From Lagopus muta (lineage: Eukaryota > Chordata > Aves > Galliformes > Phasianidae), in NCBI RefSeq assembly GCF_023343835.1, contig NC_064435.1, forward strand, positions 41,440,603 through 41,504,602: a stretch of DNA of 64,000 nt. The letters are read 5' to 3'. The position numbers and the translations under genes are program-made. The number at the start of each line of letters is the position of its first letter. The stretch's first letter is position 1. Positions 11,901-24,700 of the stretch are shown piece by piece. The notes under the pieces are model-generated. The model made no database searches and was not told where the DNA came from. It was given only the letters and a program-made list of their open reading frames with translations.

Positions 11901-14900
11901 TTGCCTCTCTTTTAAGCATCAAGATTATTGTTCAGGACTGCTTACTTAGCACACATGGTACAGAACTCCTGGTCAGCATCCTTCATGCAAACTGCAACCC
12001 AGTTTTATCTGCCTACTCTTCTGGGATTAAAGCAGTTTCTTTGGGCTATCCAGAAGTTTGGGTGCACAGCCAGTCAGAGCTCTCTCTAGGTGAGAGTTCT
12101 GGCTACTGTTTGTACAACACAGGCGTTTGTACGTATACACAAAGAGATATAGCAAGCAAAACAAAAGAAAAACAAGCAAATAAACAAAAACCCACTTACT
12201 AATTGACTTCCTTGTCACGTTAGAACTCGTTTGAATATGGACGGTTAAGGTTCTTTTTGTGCATTCCTTGAGAGTGGATAAGTCTTGCTTTTTAACGGGG
12301 TTTGTGCTTTTGCCAGACTAGGCCAGCCTCTAGCTTTACAACAATAAACTTGTGTGCAATTAATAAACATACAGTTAGAAGAGTGGTGTGGTTAGGATGG
12401 TATTTTACAGGTTTATAGTTAGAAAGATTATCATGGTGGAATCAAGACAATCAAAAATGAAATGCTCACCTGTGTTCTAGGCTCACAGTAGAAAACTCCA
12501 GAAGGAGGGATCTCCAGGAAGAGATCCTTCCCCAGAGGCATTCAGCCCCTAAATGGGGTCTAGGAGAGGAAGAGCCAGGCTCCACTGTCACACAGGTGAA
12601 TTGTCTTCACCTGTGCTCCCAGGGCTGACTCAGTCCTTGCCTCAGGTGATCAATCGATGGTTCAGGCCATGACTCAACAATTCCCATACAAACTTGTATC
12701 TGCCTTCTGTTATCCCTTGCTCAGTATTTGATCATATTTCTGTGTCCTTTTCTGTCATCTTTCTTCATTAATGTGTTTGGACATGTTTCATTACACAAAC
12801 TCTTTTCCTGAGGATAGGTTAGGAGCACCCTTAATATAACTGTTGTTGACTGAAAAGTATTGCTGACTTCCAGCATTATCCCTCTCCACTTCTCTCTGCT
12901 TCGAGCACTAACATTCCTGCCAGCAATGAATCATATCTATCTATTCTCACATATTGAGCAAGATCTTAACTCTCAGGGCCAGCACATTACTTCTTCTTGC
13001 CCCCAGATGTACTCTCTCAGCAGTAGCTCTGATGTCTCTCACAGATCCCACATTTCAAGCATAGTCACTCAATAAATGAGACCATTGGCCTCTTACTCCT
13101 GGCAAATGGGGGTGTGGGAAGCAGAAAGCTGAATATGAGCTCTCTGTGCCTTGACAGAAAAGAAGATCAAGAGCATCCTGAGTCGTATTAACAATAATAT
13201 GGCACAAGAGAAGTAATTATGTCCCTTTATTTGTCATTTGTTAGGTCATATCTAGAATACTGAATCCAGTTTTGAGTCCCTCAATACAGGGAAGACATCA
13301 ACAAATCAGAGCAAGTTCAGTGAAGGATCTCCAAGATGGCTGAGGCTGGAGCTGTTTCTTTGTGAGAAGAAGCTGCAAGATTGGAGATTGTTTGGCCTGA
13401 GATGAGCTAGCTCTGTACACAGCTAACCACAGCCCCTCAGTACTGACCTCCTGAGGTCCTTTCTGAGCTGATATACCCTGTGACCTTGGGGCAGCAGCAC
13501 TGCTTTGCAGGCAAGATGAAAAGCCACTATCAGGCATGACTCCTTTGGAGCAGCCTATCTTGCCCTACAGCTTCACGTGCTCCACAGACTCACGGAATGT
13601 GTGGTGTGTGGCCTGCAGTCCATGTTGGCATTCCTGAAAATGAGGAGGGATGCCTGAATGATGAGTAAACATCTACAAAGAAGTAACCATAGCACAGTGG
13701 TTTGCATAATAACAACTTCCTAACAACTTAATAATATTAATCAGAATTTGCCGAGGTGTCCAAATCATCACATTGGATTTTGAATATTTTTTTAGTAGTT
13801 TAACTTGATCAGGTTTCCTGACTGTGAGTGTGCAATGGAATTGAAAGAAAGTCAGAGGACAATCATTTGTATTCAAGGGTGCAACTGAATGCTCTCCACC
13901 CTCTGCTCTTCTCCAGGCTCAGTTACAAACCCTTTTCTTCTGTTTCCACTCTGCTGTAGGCTTTAGCCCTAGATGTCTTAGAGGCTTATACCTCCTGGTG
14001 ACCTAATAAAAATACAGATACATGGATGTGCTAGTCCAAACTAAGCAATGGGACATAAAAGAATCCAAATCATTTACTTATGAATAATTAACTAAAAGAT
14101 GGTATAACAGAAAGGAACTTCATTATTAAAAGTGCCAAAGTTGTGTTTTGGAATGCATCAGCACTTTTAAACTTTGGAACGTTTTGAATTTATTTGGTAT
14201 CCACAATGTTGTATAGCTATGTTTTGTTGTCTTAGAGTTTACCTCTCATCTTTCCCTTTGTGAAGATTCTGTTTAAATCCCAAACCTGTAATATCTACAA
14301 GCCTGTAAAAAGACATATAGAGTAAAAATTAAAAGTCCTTGTGTTCAGTTCATTACAGGAATCTGAAAGGTGCATAGAAGATTATTCCCAGATGTTTCAA
14401 TATTTAAGTGTTTTCTTTAATTTTTTTTTTGTGGTTACAAAAGCATAAATTACTGAAGGGAGAAAGTTTGTATTACATAATCATGAAATAACTTGCCAGA
14501 AGTGAGAATTGCTACTGAGCTCTCTGAAGTTGCAAGTGTGCCTGAGGTGGCTGTGTTTGCTTGTGAGATGTTCTTGTGTAGTTGTTTAACTGTTCTCATC
14601 TTTTCTCTGTGGAAACAGCTTGTGTATTCTTCCTCTGGAGGCATCTAATCACACATGAAATGTTAGAAGGATCACAGAACCACATATTCTATATATTGCA
14701 ACCTAAACCAAGATTGCTCCCTGATATTTAGTTGTTTTAAATGTTAGTTTGGGAAATAATTTTTTGCAGGCTTTTGATTCTGGACGTATTTATTTATTTC
14801 CTTCTGCAAAAGTGAGTTCAAGTACAAAGTTGAGCTAATTTGGGTGATTTATTTGAATACACTGGTACTGGTATTGTTTATAATTAGATGGTGTCTGTAA

Positions 14901-17900
14901 ACATGATCCTTGTAATAATATTGTGTCTGTACCCTTTGCTAGATACTCTTAGAGTGAATCACTGCTCATCTGTGCCTCAGTCTTGCAAAATGTCCATTGG
15001 GGATAGTAAGACCTGTGATAAATCACAAAATTATTGCACATTTTAATGAACAGGTTGAAGCAGGTGATTTGCAGGCAGGAAGGTAAACAAGAATATTTGT
15101 TGCTGTTAAGATGAAATCAATACCTATGGAGTCATGATGCTAGGAATTCAAATGTAAACAGTTCACTTCAGTTTTGCTCTGTATTTCTGAATGGATGTGG
15201 CTGCATTGCACAGTATGGTGCAATCTGGAGTAATATAATTTGTCTGTTAGCTTAAAGACCAGCTTAAACTGAATAACTATCTCCCTGTAGTAAATACAGC
15301 TATCTGTCTTCAGCTTACTTTCTCTACTGACTCTGTAGTTTGTGTAGACATGCTTTATGTTCTTCTCTTCATTTCAAATTCTATTCTTGGGATGCTTCTG
15401 TAGTGAAGTGCTGGAGAGGGCCAGGAAGCCAAGCGAAGATCCAGCTCTCTGCCCTGATTAATGGTTAGCTCACTCCCTCCTTCTCTTTTCCATTTTCTCT
15501 GCAAGGCTGTAGTAAGATTTTGTTTTGGAAATAGTCCATCTTGTAGGTGTTGTGCACCATTGTGTGGCTTTCACCATTCTTCATCCCTATCCCAATCTGC
15601 ACATTTGGGTCTTTGAAGGTTCACTCTGGGTTACAACTTACTGTCCAGGTTGTTTCAGATCCTCTAGTACTGAAACAGACTCAGTGCTAATGAGGTAGGA
15701 GTTGTACAGATAACAAGGCCTCAGACCCCTCCACCAAGTGTGTTGAGGTGTGGATGTGATCAGCTGGTAACAGCTGGAGGCACTGCTAAGCTGTGTGGAT
15801 GACAGCTAGAGGTAACATTTGTCTTGTGTGTTCAGCAGAGCAGACCTTGGTCATGGAGGCTGCTTTTGACCCACTGATGATCTGCCTCTTCTGTTCTGGG
15901 CAGGTTGTTTCCTGTTTGCCCACTCTTCTTTCTTCTGTGTTACCTAACTTTGCTTCTGCTCGTTGTCTTTTCTCTCATTTTTCCTGCTTACTTTTCTTTA
16001 CATACTCTTACATTTCCTACTGTTCAAACCTCCATTCCCTCACTTGACCCCCTGAACACCTAGGTCTCCATGCTGTGCTGAGCAGAGGTCGTCCTGCAGG
16101 AGCTCAGTGAGAGCACATCTTACATGTGTTGTACACACGTGTGTCTGTGTGCATTGCTGTCTGTGCATCCTGCCTGCTGTTTGTATTGTCCTCACTTCTA
16201 GCTCTGACAGAAGCCATTCCTAACACTGAGAGAGAAAGCAGATATCTTTCAAGGAGACATCAGCTATTTTAAAATACACAGTAAGCATTTCTGAGCCTAG
16301 GAGATGGAGATGGATAATGCCACTTTTCCTGTTCTCCTCCTACTGCCATTCTCTCCCAACTATTGCAGCTTCCTTTATGTAATAATTAGTAAAACTTTCT
16401 GATAATTCCAAGTCCTTCTTCTTGATATAAATAAAAGGACAACCAGGACCCCCTATCAAGTGCAGGAAGGGGTTGCTGGGGAGTGCTTAGTACTTGCCTC
16501 ACCCTTGCACTTAAACACCTCCAGCAGCCTTGTCCTCCACTTTGGTCTTTTAGTGTAAGTGTAATGCCCAGAAAATGGCAGTTATGCAATAGCAAATTGC
16601 AGTACTATTTTCAAATAAAGTTCTGGTGCACTCTCATGTTAATGTTCATTCATTATAATATGGATGTTTTACCAAGTAATTTGCTTTTCTGAGAAGCTGC
16701 GAACATTAAATTGCTGAGGATTTAATGACCTTGAGGTTAGTAGCTTCTTTGAAGCAGAGTGTTAAACTATATAGATTTTAAGTATTAGTTTTGCCAGGAG
16801 AGAAAACTCAAGCATATTTTTTCTCCTGGGAACAAGTAGTTGTTCAGGAAAGCCAGTGCATACCTTGGGTAGAAAGCCTCATTTTGCTGCTGTTATTTAG
16901 CAAGGATTGTATGACGTTATTCTTGGTTTTGAAGGGCTGAAGTGAGGAGGAGAAAGTCAATAGAAGGACCAGGAGCTGAGGTGATGTACTGTGCCTTCTC
17001 GTCTAGGCATGTTTGAATTAACAGAGGCTGCTGGTCAGTAAGTTGTCACATACCTCAAGTAGTCTTTGAATAACATCTGTAGTAAGGATGTGCCTCAGTA
17101 GTGCTAATGAATACTTTGATTTTTTTCCCCCCATTTTCAGAGGATTTCCTCCATTCTCATCCGAATTAATCACCACCTGACTATTCTATTAGCATAAGGA
17201 TTTCATAGCTTTGTATTACTATTATTTCTGGTGTTAATATAGGCAAAGTGCGTGGCTGGTTCAGACTAGGCAGCATGTACTATCAAAAGATCAATCAGTC
17301 GTAATAACAAAGGTTTGAAAGACCTTTCAAGGGGACCTTGAAGCCCATGCAGCTCCAACCCCCTGCCATGTGCAGGACTGCACTCTAGCAGCTCAGCTGC
17401 CCAAGGCCCCATCCAAACTGGCCGTGGGTGCCTCCAGGGATGGGACTCCACAGCTTCTCTGGGCAGCTGTGCCAGCACCTCACTGCCCTCTGAGTGAAAT
17501 ATTTCTTGCTAGCATCTAAAATAAATCTCCCCTCTTTCAGCTTAAAGACATTCTCTCCGTCCTATCACTGTCTGACCATGTAAAAAGTTGTTCTCCCTCC
17601 TGTTTATGAGTTTCCTAATTATCCATCAAAAGATATTAAATCAAAAATACATTACAAATGCAGAGTCTTATAGGACAGCTTGCAAAATGATGAAGAGTTT
17701 AAAAGTAAAATGCGACTCTTTGCTATTTCATCAACCCAAATCTTTCTGTTTGAACATAGAGATACCTGCAAGATAAATGTAAACCAGGTCAGTGCTTTCA
17801 AACTAAATTCAAGCTGTAAGAGGGGTCATCAGTATAAAATAAATTTGCACCAGTTACACCCAGAATTATTTCTCTTAGATGTTGGATGGTATCCAGTGAT

Positions 17901-20900
17901 GGAAAAATATGTATGGAAAAATAGTGCTTTGTTTTACATCTTTGCTTTTTTCCTCACAGTACAGTGCTGTGGATACAAATCCTTTATCAGTGTATGTCAT
18001 GCAGCCCATCTGGAACAAAATCATTAAGGTAAGAGTCTTACTAAACAGAAATGTCACACAATAATAGAAGAATTTGTTTTAAATAGAACAAGTATTTTCA
18101 TTTAAGGATACATATTGATCAGTAAAGCTGAAATTAGGACATGTATATGAAAGAACCCATATTACTGGATATATAGCTATATTTAGGATGAATATGTTTG
18201 GATTTAGATGTGTTGTTTTTTTAGAAAAGCAAGGTTGTATCTTTTTCTTTACCATTATACAAAAATCATCAGTTTCGGTTACATCTTTCATTAAACAGCT
18301 TTGCAGGCATTAAAGGGTTTAAGTGGTACACATTATTTTTGTTCAGCATATGCCACCTAACAACAGCATGACTGAATCTCTGCTGTGCAAGTGATTTTAT
18401 GCAAGTGCTGTCTCATTTTCTCCCCTGGGTACTTGCTCCAGGGAGCCAGACGTTTCTCTAAGAAGCTGAAAATGAGAGCAGTTACCATGATCACCATAAC
18501 GATTGGGAGATGGCATCTCTTGAATGCATTATGATCTTCAGTTCTTAAATATAAAGCTGCTCACAATTAGTTTTGCTGTTGTTGGCAAAAGCAGAAGCTG
18601 GATCTCAATAATCGTAAATTTATTGATCTTCAAGGAAGCAGAGACCACTGCATCTGTCTCTGAAGTGGAAATCTTTGGATTGGAGTAGACTTGAAAGGAA
18701 ATGTATATGCAAGAAAATGTATGCATGCGGTCAGAATCTGCCATATTTGGGTTTTATAATCCAGCTGTTGCTTATGCTCAATATAGCAGAAAATTGTAAT
18801 CTCTTGTGCATTACCTCAATGTAATTTTATAATTGCACATCCTAACTTCAGAATTAGAAAATAACTGGAGCCGATATGAAAGAAATTCCAAGACCCAAGC
18901 TGAATTCAGTGATTTAGTTATGAGAAATTTGTTTCCATTTCCATCATAATGTGGGGACAAACAATGAGAGACCCCCCACTCTGAGTCCCACGCAGGAGAT
19001 GAGCGGAGGCTTTGCTGCATGTTTGCTCTGCGCTCTGAGGGATCCAGACTGAAAGAAGAGCACCACAAAGATAAACCTACCTTGGGGTTGAGTTCTTCTG
19101 CAGCTGCAGAGTTTTGGAATAATAGAGTCATTGAATCATAGAATGGCTTGGGTCCTCAAAGATCATCTAGTTCCAATCATCCTGCCATGGGAGTTTTCCT
19201 GGAAGGAAAGCAGTGCATTGTTTGTCATACCCACTGAGCACAAGGCGATAGGTCCTTTGAAAAGTCTGACCTCTTCAGATACCTTCAACCTCCTTGTACG
19301 CTAGCTGAGTATGGTTTTGTCCAGAGTAGAAACCAAAGCTGAGCACAGGGCTGAAAGTGGGAGGTAGGAGTGCAGAACCAAGGCCTGTAGAGTTGCTGCC
19401 TGTAACCTGTGTGAAACTATAGATTAACAATTAATTTTTTCTACATGTTATTTAAAATTATTCTGATTATGCAACTGTGGACATTTCTTCTTAGGAATTA
19501 TTTAATCCATTGCATGATTCTTATGCCTTTAATTAAGGTTTGTGTTTTATAATAAATAACCATCACACGCTGTCTGGCAGATAATAGGCAGCATTACTTG
19601 GCTACTGCACTCTTCTTCCTGCGTTTGTATTCATGAGGAGTCACGTCTGTGTGGGAACAATAAAAGGAGGAAGTCCCAGTAGGAGACACAGGTGTATGCC
19701 ATCTCCACTGAAGTCAATTAACCACCTCCCCAGGTCCCTTTATGAACTTTGATTTTATTATTAGAACTGTGCATGAGTAGAATTCTAGCAGTCTCAGGTG
19801 ACCTACTTAAGGAATATCTCAAGTTTGAACAGAGCCTTATAGAAATACAGGTACTTCTCAACTCATTATCCAAATAGGCAATCGATTGTATTAAAATATT
19901 TGTTGTCTGTATTAAGGCTTTTAGCATGAGTGACTGTGGGCCCGTTAAAACAGGCATCAGTATTTTGTAGAGGTAGGTTTTTTAAAAGGTTGAAGTATGG
20001 AATGGTTTTGCAAAAGAGCAGATATGATTCTTCCCACTGGAGCCTCCAGCTGTATTAATTGTGTAGTGCATGGATGTGTTAGCTTTCTGCTGTCTGTTAA
20101 TTAGACAGTAAAGATTCAAAGGTGTCCTTAATTAGTATACTATGGTGCTAGTGAAGTCAAGCTTTGGTTTTCCAATGTATTTGTGAAGTTAGTCATTACT
20201 ACACTTTAATTTACAATTTATGAAATAAGACAATAGTAGTGTAATGCTTGATAAAAGAATAAGGGATATTGAATACAACAACAGAGATTTTGCACTTGGA
20301 ATATTTTCCAAATACACGGGCAGTTTAGGTCAGTAAAGGATTGAAACAGTGACTGTAATGAGAGGAAGGGATCTTTTCCTAAGGACAGAACTCCTGTAAC
20401 TGTTTTTCATTGCACATCTGCTAGCCAAAGGATTGGACCTACCTGTAAAAGTGTGCAATCCATAAAATACAGGTTTGTATTTGTACTAAAATCTCTATCT
20501 TCGTAAGTTTCAATAGGATGAGAGAAAATGACCTTAAGTTGCACCAGGGGAGGTTCAGGTTGGATATTAGGAAAAAATTTTTCTCAGAAAGAGCAGTGAG
20601 GCAGTGGCACAGGCTGCCCAGTGAGGTGGTGGAGTCACCATCCTGGAAGCGTTCATGAACCACGTGGATGTGGCACTGAGGGATGTGGTTAGTGGGCATG
20701 GTGAGGGTGGGTTGATGGTTGGACTAGGTGGTCTTAGGACTTCAGTGATTTTATGGTTCTGCATCCCCTGTACAGAAAGAAGGAGGTGTGCTCTGTCACT
20801 TACATCCAGAGCATGCCGCTGCTTTACTCTTCCTTGGGAGTTCCCTGAGAGGAACTTCAGCAAACGTTTGCCATCAATTGTTCTGAGGGATTTAGAATTG

Positions 20901-21761
20901 GGGTTTCAGAAATTCAGAATGATATAAGCATACATCTGCACAGCAACTGTGTGCACTACATTATGTACTTCAATTACTCTAAGATCTGACATACAGTATT
21001 TTAAAATTAGTGGCAAAATCCTAGTGGTAAAGAATTCAGCTATCAGATTTAATATTTTTTCCAACGTTATTAAATAAAGCAATGAAGATATATAGTTGAA
21101 AAGTATTCAGAAAATTTCATCTGAGTTTTGAGTTTACAGTGCACGTTATCAGTTGTACTGATTATCTGGAATATTATTCCTCGGCTGTACAGTACTAGCA
21201 AAGCAAGGATCTAATCATGATGATTGATCTGTCCAACATTCTTATTTTTATATACAATTTTTAGGATAGAGGAAATATAAAATGTATATAAATTAATATC
21301 TATTCATCCATCTGTTTGTTTACCTATTCCAAACAAATTAACGAGTTGGATTTCAAAACAATATTAGTGTATGAAATTATTCTACTCCTTTTTTCTACAA
21401 TATTTATGCTGTTTTCTAATATGTTACAGTGTTTAAGTCCACCTTCATATACATTTTCAGTCCTAAAACAGTCCAGAGGATTTGATTATAATCCTCCAGT
21501 ATTTTTATATTTTGTATATATCAGTGGCTGCTGTTTGAACAATATTTGTGCACATATTTTCTGTCTAAAAAACAATGCAGGATGCTGTGTATGTAACCTC
21601 AGAAAACATTTTGAAGCAAATGGGCAATTTGGAAAGAGCATTGCCCTGATGGCAGTATAAAGAATACCTTAAAGCCACAGGAGATGAATGATTGAAAAGG
21701 GTTAATGGGACAAAGAATTACTGGCTTAGGAGGAAACAGAATCTGTTTCTACACTCCACAA

Positions 21762-21797
<36 letters not shown>

Positions 21798-24700
21798 TGT
21801 TTTTGATTTATAGGTAAAGATGGAGACCCTGCAGAAAGTTACTGTCTGGAGAAGTAGGGAACTATTTGTAATACAGAGTTCTTCTGAACCTAGAAGTGTA
21901 TGATTTTGTTGCTATTCTGAGTTGGGAATTATTAGCATACTACAGAAGAGATTTCCTTGCTGCAGTTGGAAGTAGGAAGCCTGACAAAACCCTGCCACGC
22001 TGATGCTGAATTGCCACACTGGGGTGCTGCAGGCCTCTTTCGTTTGCAGTATACAGAGCAATGAGAAGCTTTCCCTTGTGTTGAAGAGAAGAAGGAGAGC
22101 ACGTAATTGAGGAAATACAACATTTTTACATTAAGCTTTCACTGCAGTCTCAAAGATCAGGCAAAATGATGACATGTGAAAATAAAGCACTTAAAAAAAA
22201 ACCTGAATGGTAAATTCAAAATGGAAAAACATCCACAAATCTAAGTATTACTCATGTTGTTTACAGGCTTCTCATCTCCTGATGAAAACACAAAACATTT
22301 CATCAAAATAGGACTTTTAATTTGAAACCTGATTTCTTAGATTTCTCCTTTTCTCTTTAACAGATAGTGCCTTTGTGGATTGCTCCAAACCTGCTCACCT
22401 TTTCTGGATTTGTCATGATTTTAGTTAACTATTTTCTAATATCTTTTTATGACTGGGACTACACTGCTTCGGGTAAATATCCTCATACTGTAATTTATTA
22501 TTATTATTATTATTACAATTACAATTTCTTATGTATGATACAGGGGGAACAGATACCTGAATCTTCCTCTCATTCCCATAATGTACATATAGTAGGGTCT
22601 GACCTCATGCATGGCATGATAAATTTAGATCTTTTTTATTGGAAAAACTGAATTTCATCCCTAAATATAGGTTTCAGCATATGCTGTTCGAACTCTATGA
22701 TAATATCTCATTTTATTTAAAGTCCATGCCAGGATTTTAATGAACACTCAAAGAACAGCCTAACATTCTTCATAAAGTTTTCATTGGTTTCACATTTCCT
22801 AATACCTGAATCCATGTCACGAGTGTGTTGATTCCCCTTCCATTATTACATCCTTTCACTATTCTAGACTCCCCCCAAAAATTTCTAAACAAATGTATCC
22901 TGAAATTCTCTCACTCCAAGTCCAAATCTCCATTTTCTCCTTGTGAGAGTCCAAGTTGAAAGTTCCATGGAGTTGTTCCTGAGTGTAGGCATTGTTCAGT
23001 TCTGGTCTTCTCAGATCAGTTGTTGAAAAAAAAAGACCTACAGCCAGTAGCAAGCTTCTCCCAGATAACTAATATATAAAAATATTTGCTTTTCTTTAAA
23101 TTAGACAATCTGGGGAAAATTTAGCACTCCAGCACTTCATGTTCCAGAATAACTGCATTAGATTTTTTAAATCACTTTTAATTTCTTATGCCTGTGGTTG
23201 GATTTTGTGTGCTAGTCTTTTGTAGTATGTATATTACAACAATTCTGTGGGAAGAGTGATGTGCAAGCAGTTTTGGTACAAAAATAGTCTTGTATGAACA
23301 TCAAATTCTGAGGTGTCATGAAGCTTGGGTTGCCTATATTCATACTTCAACACTTGCCTTTCAATCAATGAAGCTGATAATTACCAAGTTCTGTAATAGT
23401 AGAGAATCCAGCACAGAACCTTTGACAGGATAATTGCATTAGGTGGATACATACTAAACATGAAAGATTTGTGACAAAGTTTGTTCTTTTGTGTGTAGTC
23501 TGCAGGCCTGCTCTTAGCTTCACAGGAGAACAGCATCCATCATTTCTGAATTGAAAACGCTCATGCAATCCAATGAATCTTTTGAATATTGCATATCAAT
23601 TTCATGCACAGGATCAGAAATAAAAGCCCCAATTTCCTGGACAGCTGTCTTTCATTCTGCAGTTTGAAAACATGCAGCTAGGAGCCAGGAAGCGCCTTCT
23701 TCTCTTTCCTGCTGGCAAGGCAAGGCACTGAGGGGCAGGTGGTCTGAGGGGCCTTGCCTCAGGTGCCAGCCTTCCCCTGCAGTCCTGGGTGCAAGCCTCA
23801 CACATGGGTGCTGGATGGAGGCTGCACGTGAATGGCTGCTGTGGTAGCCCTTACTGGGTTACAGACAGTTTAAATAGAACACCCTTTGGAAAAACCATTG
23901 ATTTCTTGAAAAGAGCAAAGGTAGCCTTGGGTTACTGACAGATAACAGAACCTTGGGTTCAGTCCAATTCAACTTTCTTTTTTGCATTCACTCAAAGTTA
24001 TCAGGCACCTTATCAAAAGGGAAAAAAAATAATGTACTAATATCTGACCTAGTCAAAAGGGTTACCCACACTAAAAGAGTTACCTATTATGACCTAGGCA
24101 AAAGTCTCCTGTTTGGATTTGTATGGAAAGCTGATAAACAAAACCCGTATTTACACTAATAAAAATGATCAAGCTTAAAAACTACAGTTTCCAGATGTGT
24201 TTGGTTTTTGTTTTTTGAAGGATTTTTCATAAACATTAACTAGTTTTCTGATATTTCATTCAAAACATTTCACTATCTTTGACACTGGGGGCTCATCAGT
24301 GGCAGCTCGTTCATGTCTGTCTGTCCGTCTTGGTGGAGTGCTTTGATATTAACCACTGCTGCATTTTTCAGGTACCAGCCCTGGACGTGTTCCAACCTGG
24401 GTGTGGCTGTTCAGTGCTTTTACCACCTTCTGCGCTTATGCCTTAGGTAAAGTACGATGGAATGATTGATGCTTCGTATAGTTTGATCTACTGGCTCCCT
24501 TGTACTGCTTCCAAAAGAATCATAACAGAGTCTTATTGATCTCTCTCTAAGTTGAAAATAAAAATAAAAATGAAAACCAGTAGGGTTAAAAAACCACCAA
24601 TTTTTAAAGATGCTTTTGTGCTCCTATGAGTGCTCCCTTATCTCTCTTCAAAGTGTAGATGTTTGTGAAGTTATAATATAAATAAAGATTGTTACATAGC

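Larger units (their letters stand above)
5821..17959 (+). other. EPT1-like intron 1 (12.1 kb)
   Basis: Phase 0 intron, GTAACG...CTCACAG. It contains CR1 fragments near 6040, 10735, 13235 and 17305, an LTR-like repeat near 12480, and T-rich runs near 6960, 8910 and 11230. I see no other exon, although regulatory sequence in so long a first intron is likely. Confidence 0.85.
18029..22363 (+). other. EPT1-like intron 2 (4.3 kb)
   Basis: GTAAGA...CTTTAACAG, phase 0. It holds CR1 fragments near 19118 (-) and 20505 (+) and an A29 tract at 21765-21793. No other exon is seen. The frame at 21316-21660 is AT-rich and shows no recognisable similarity. Confidence 0.9.
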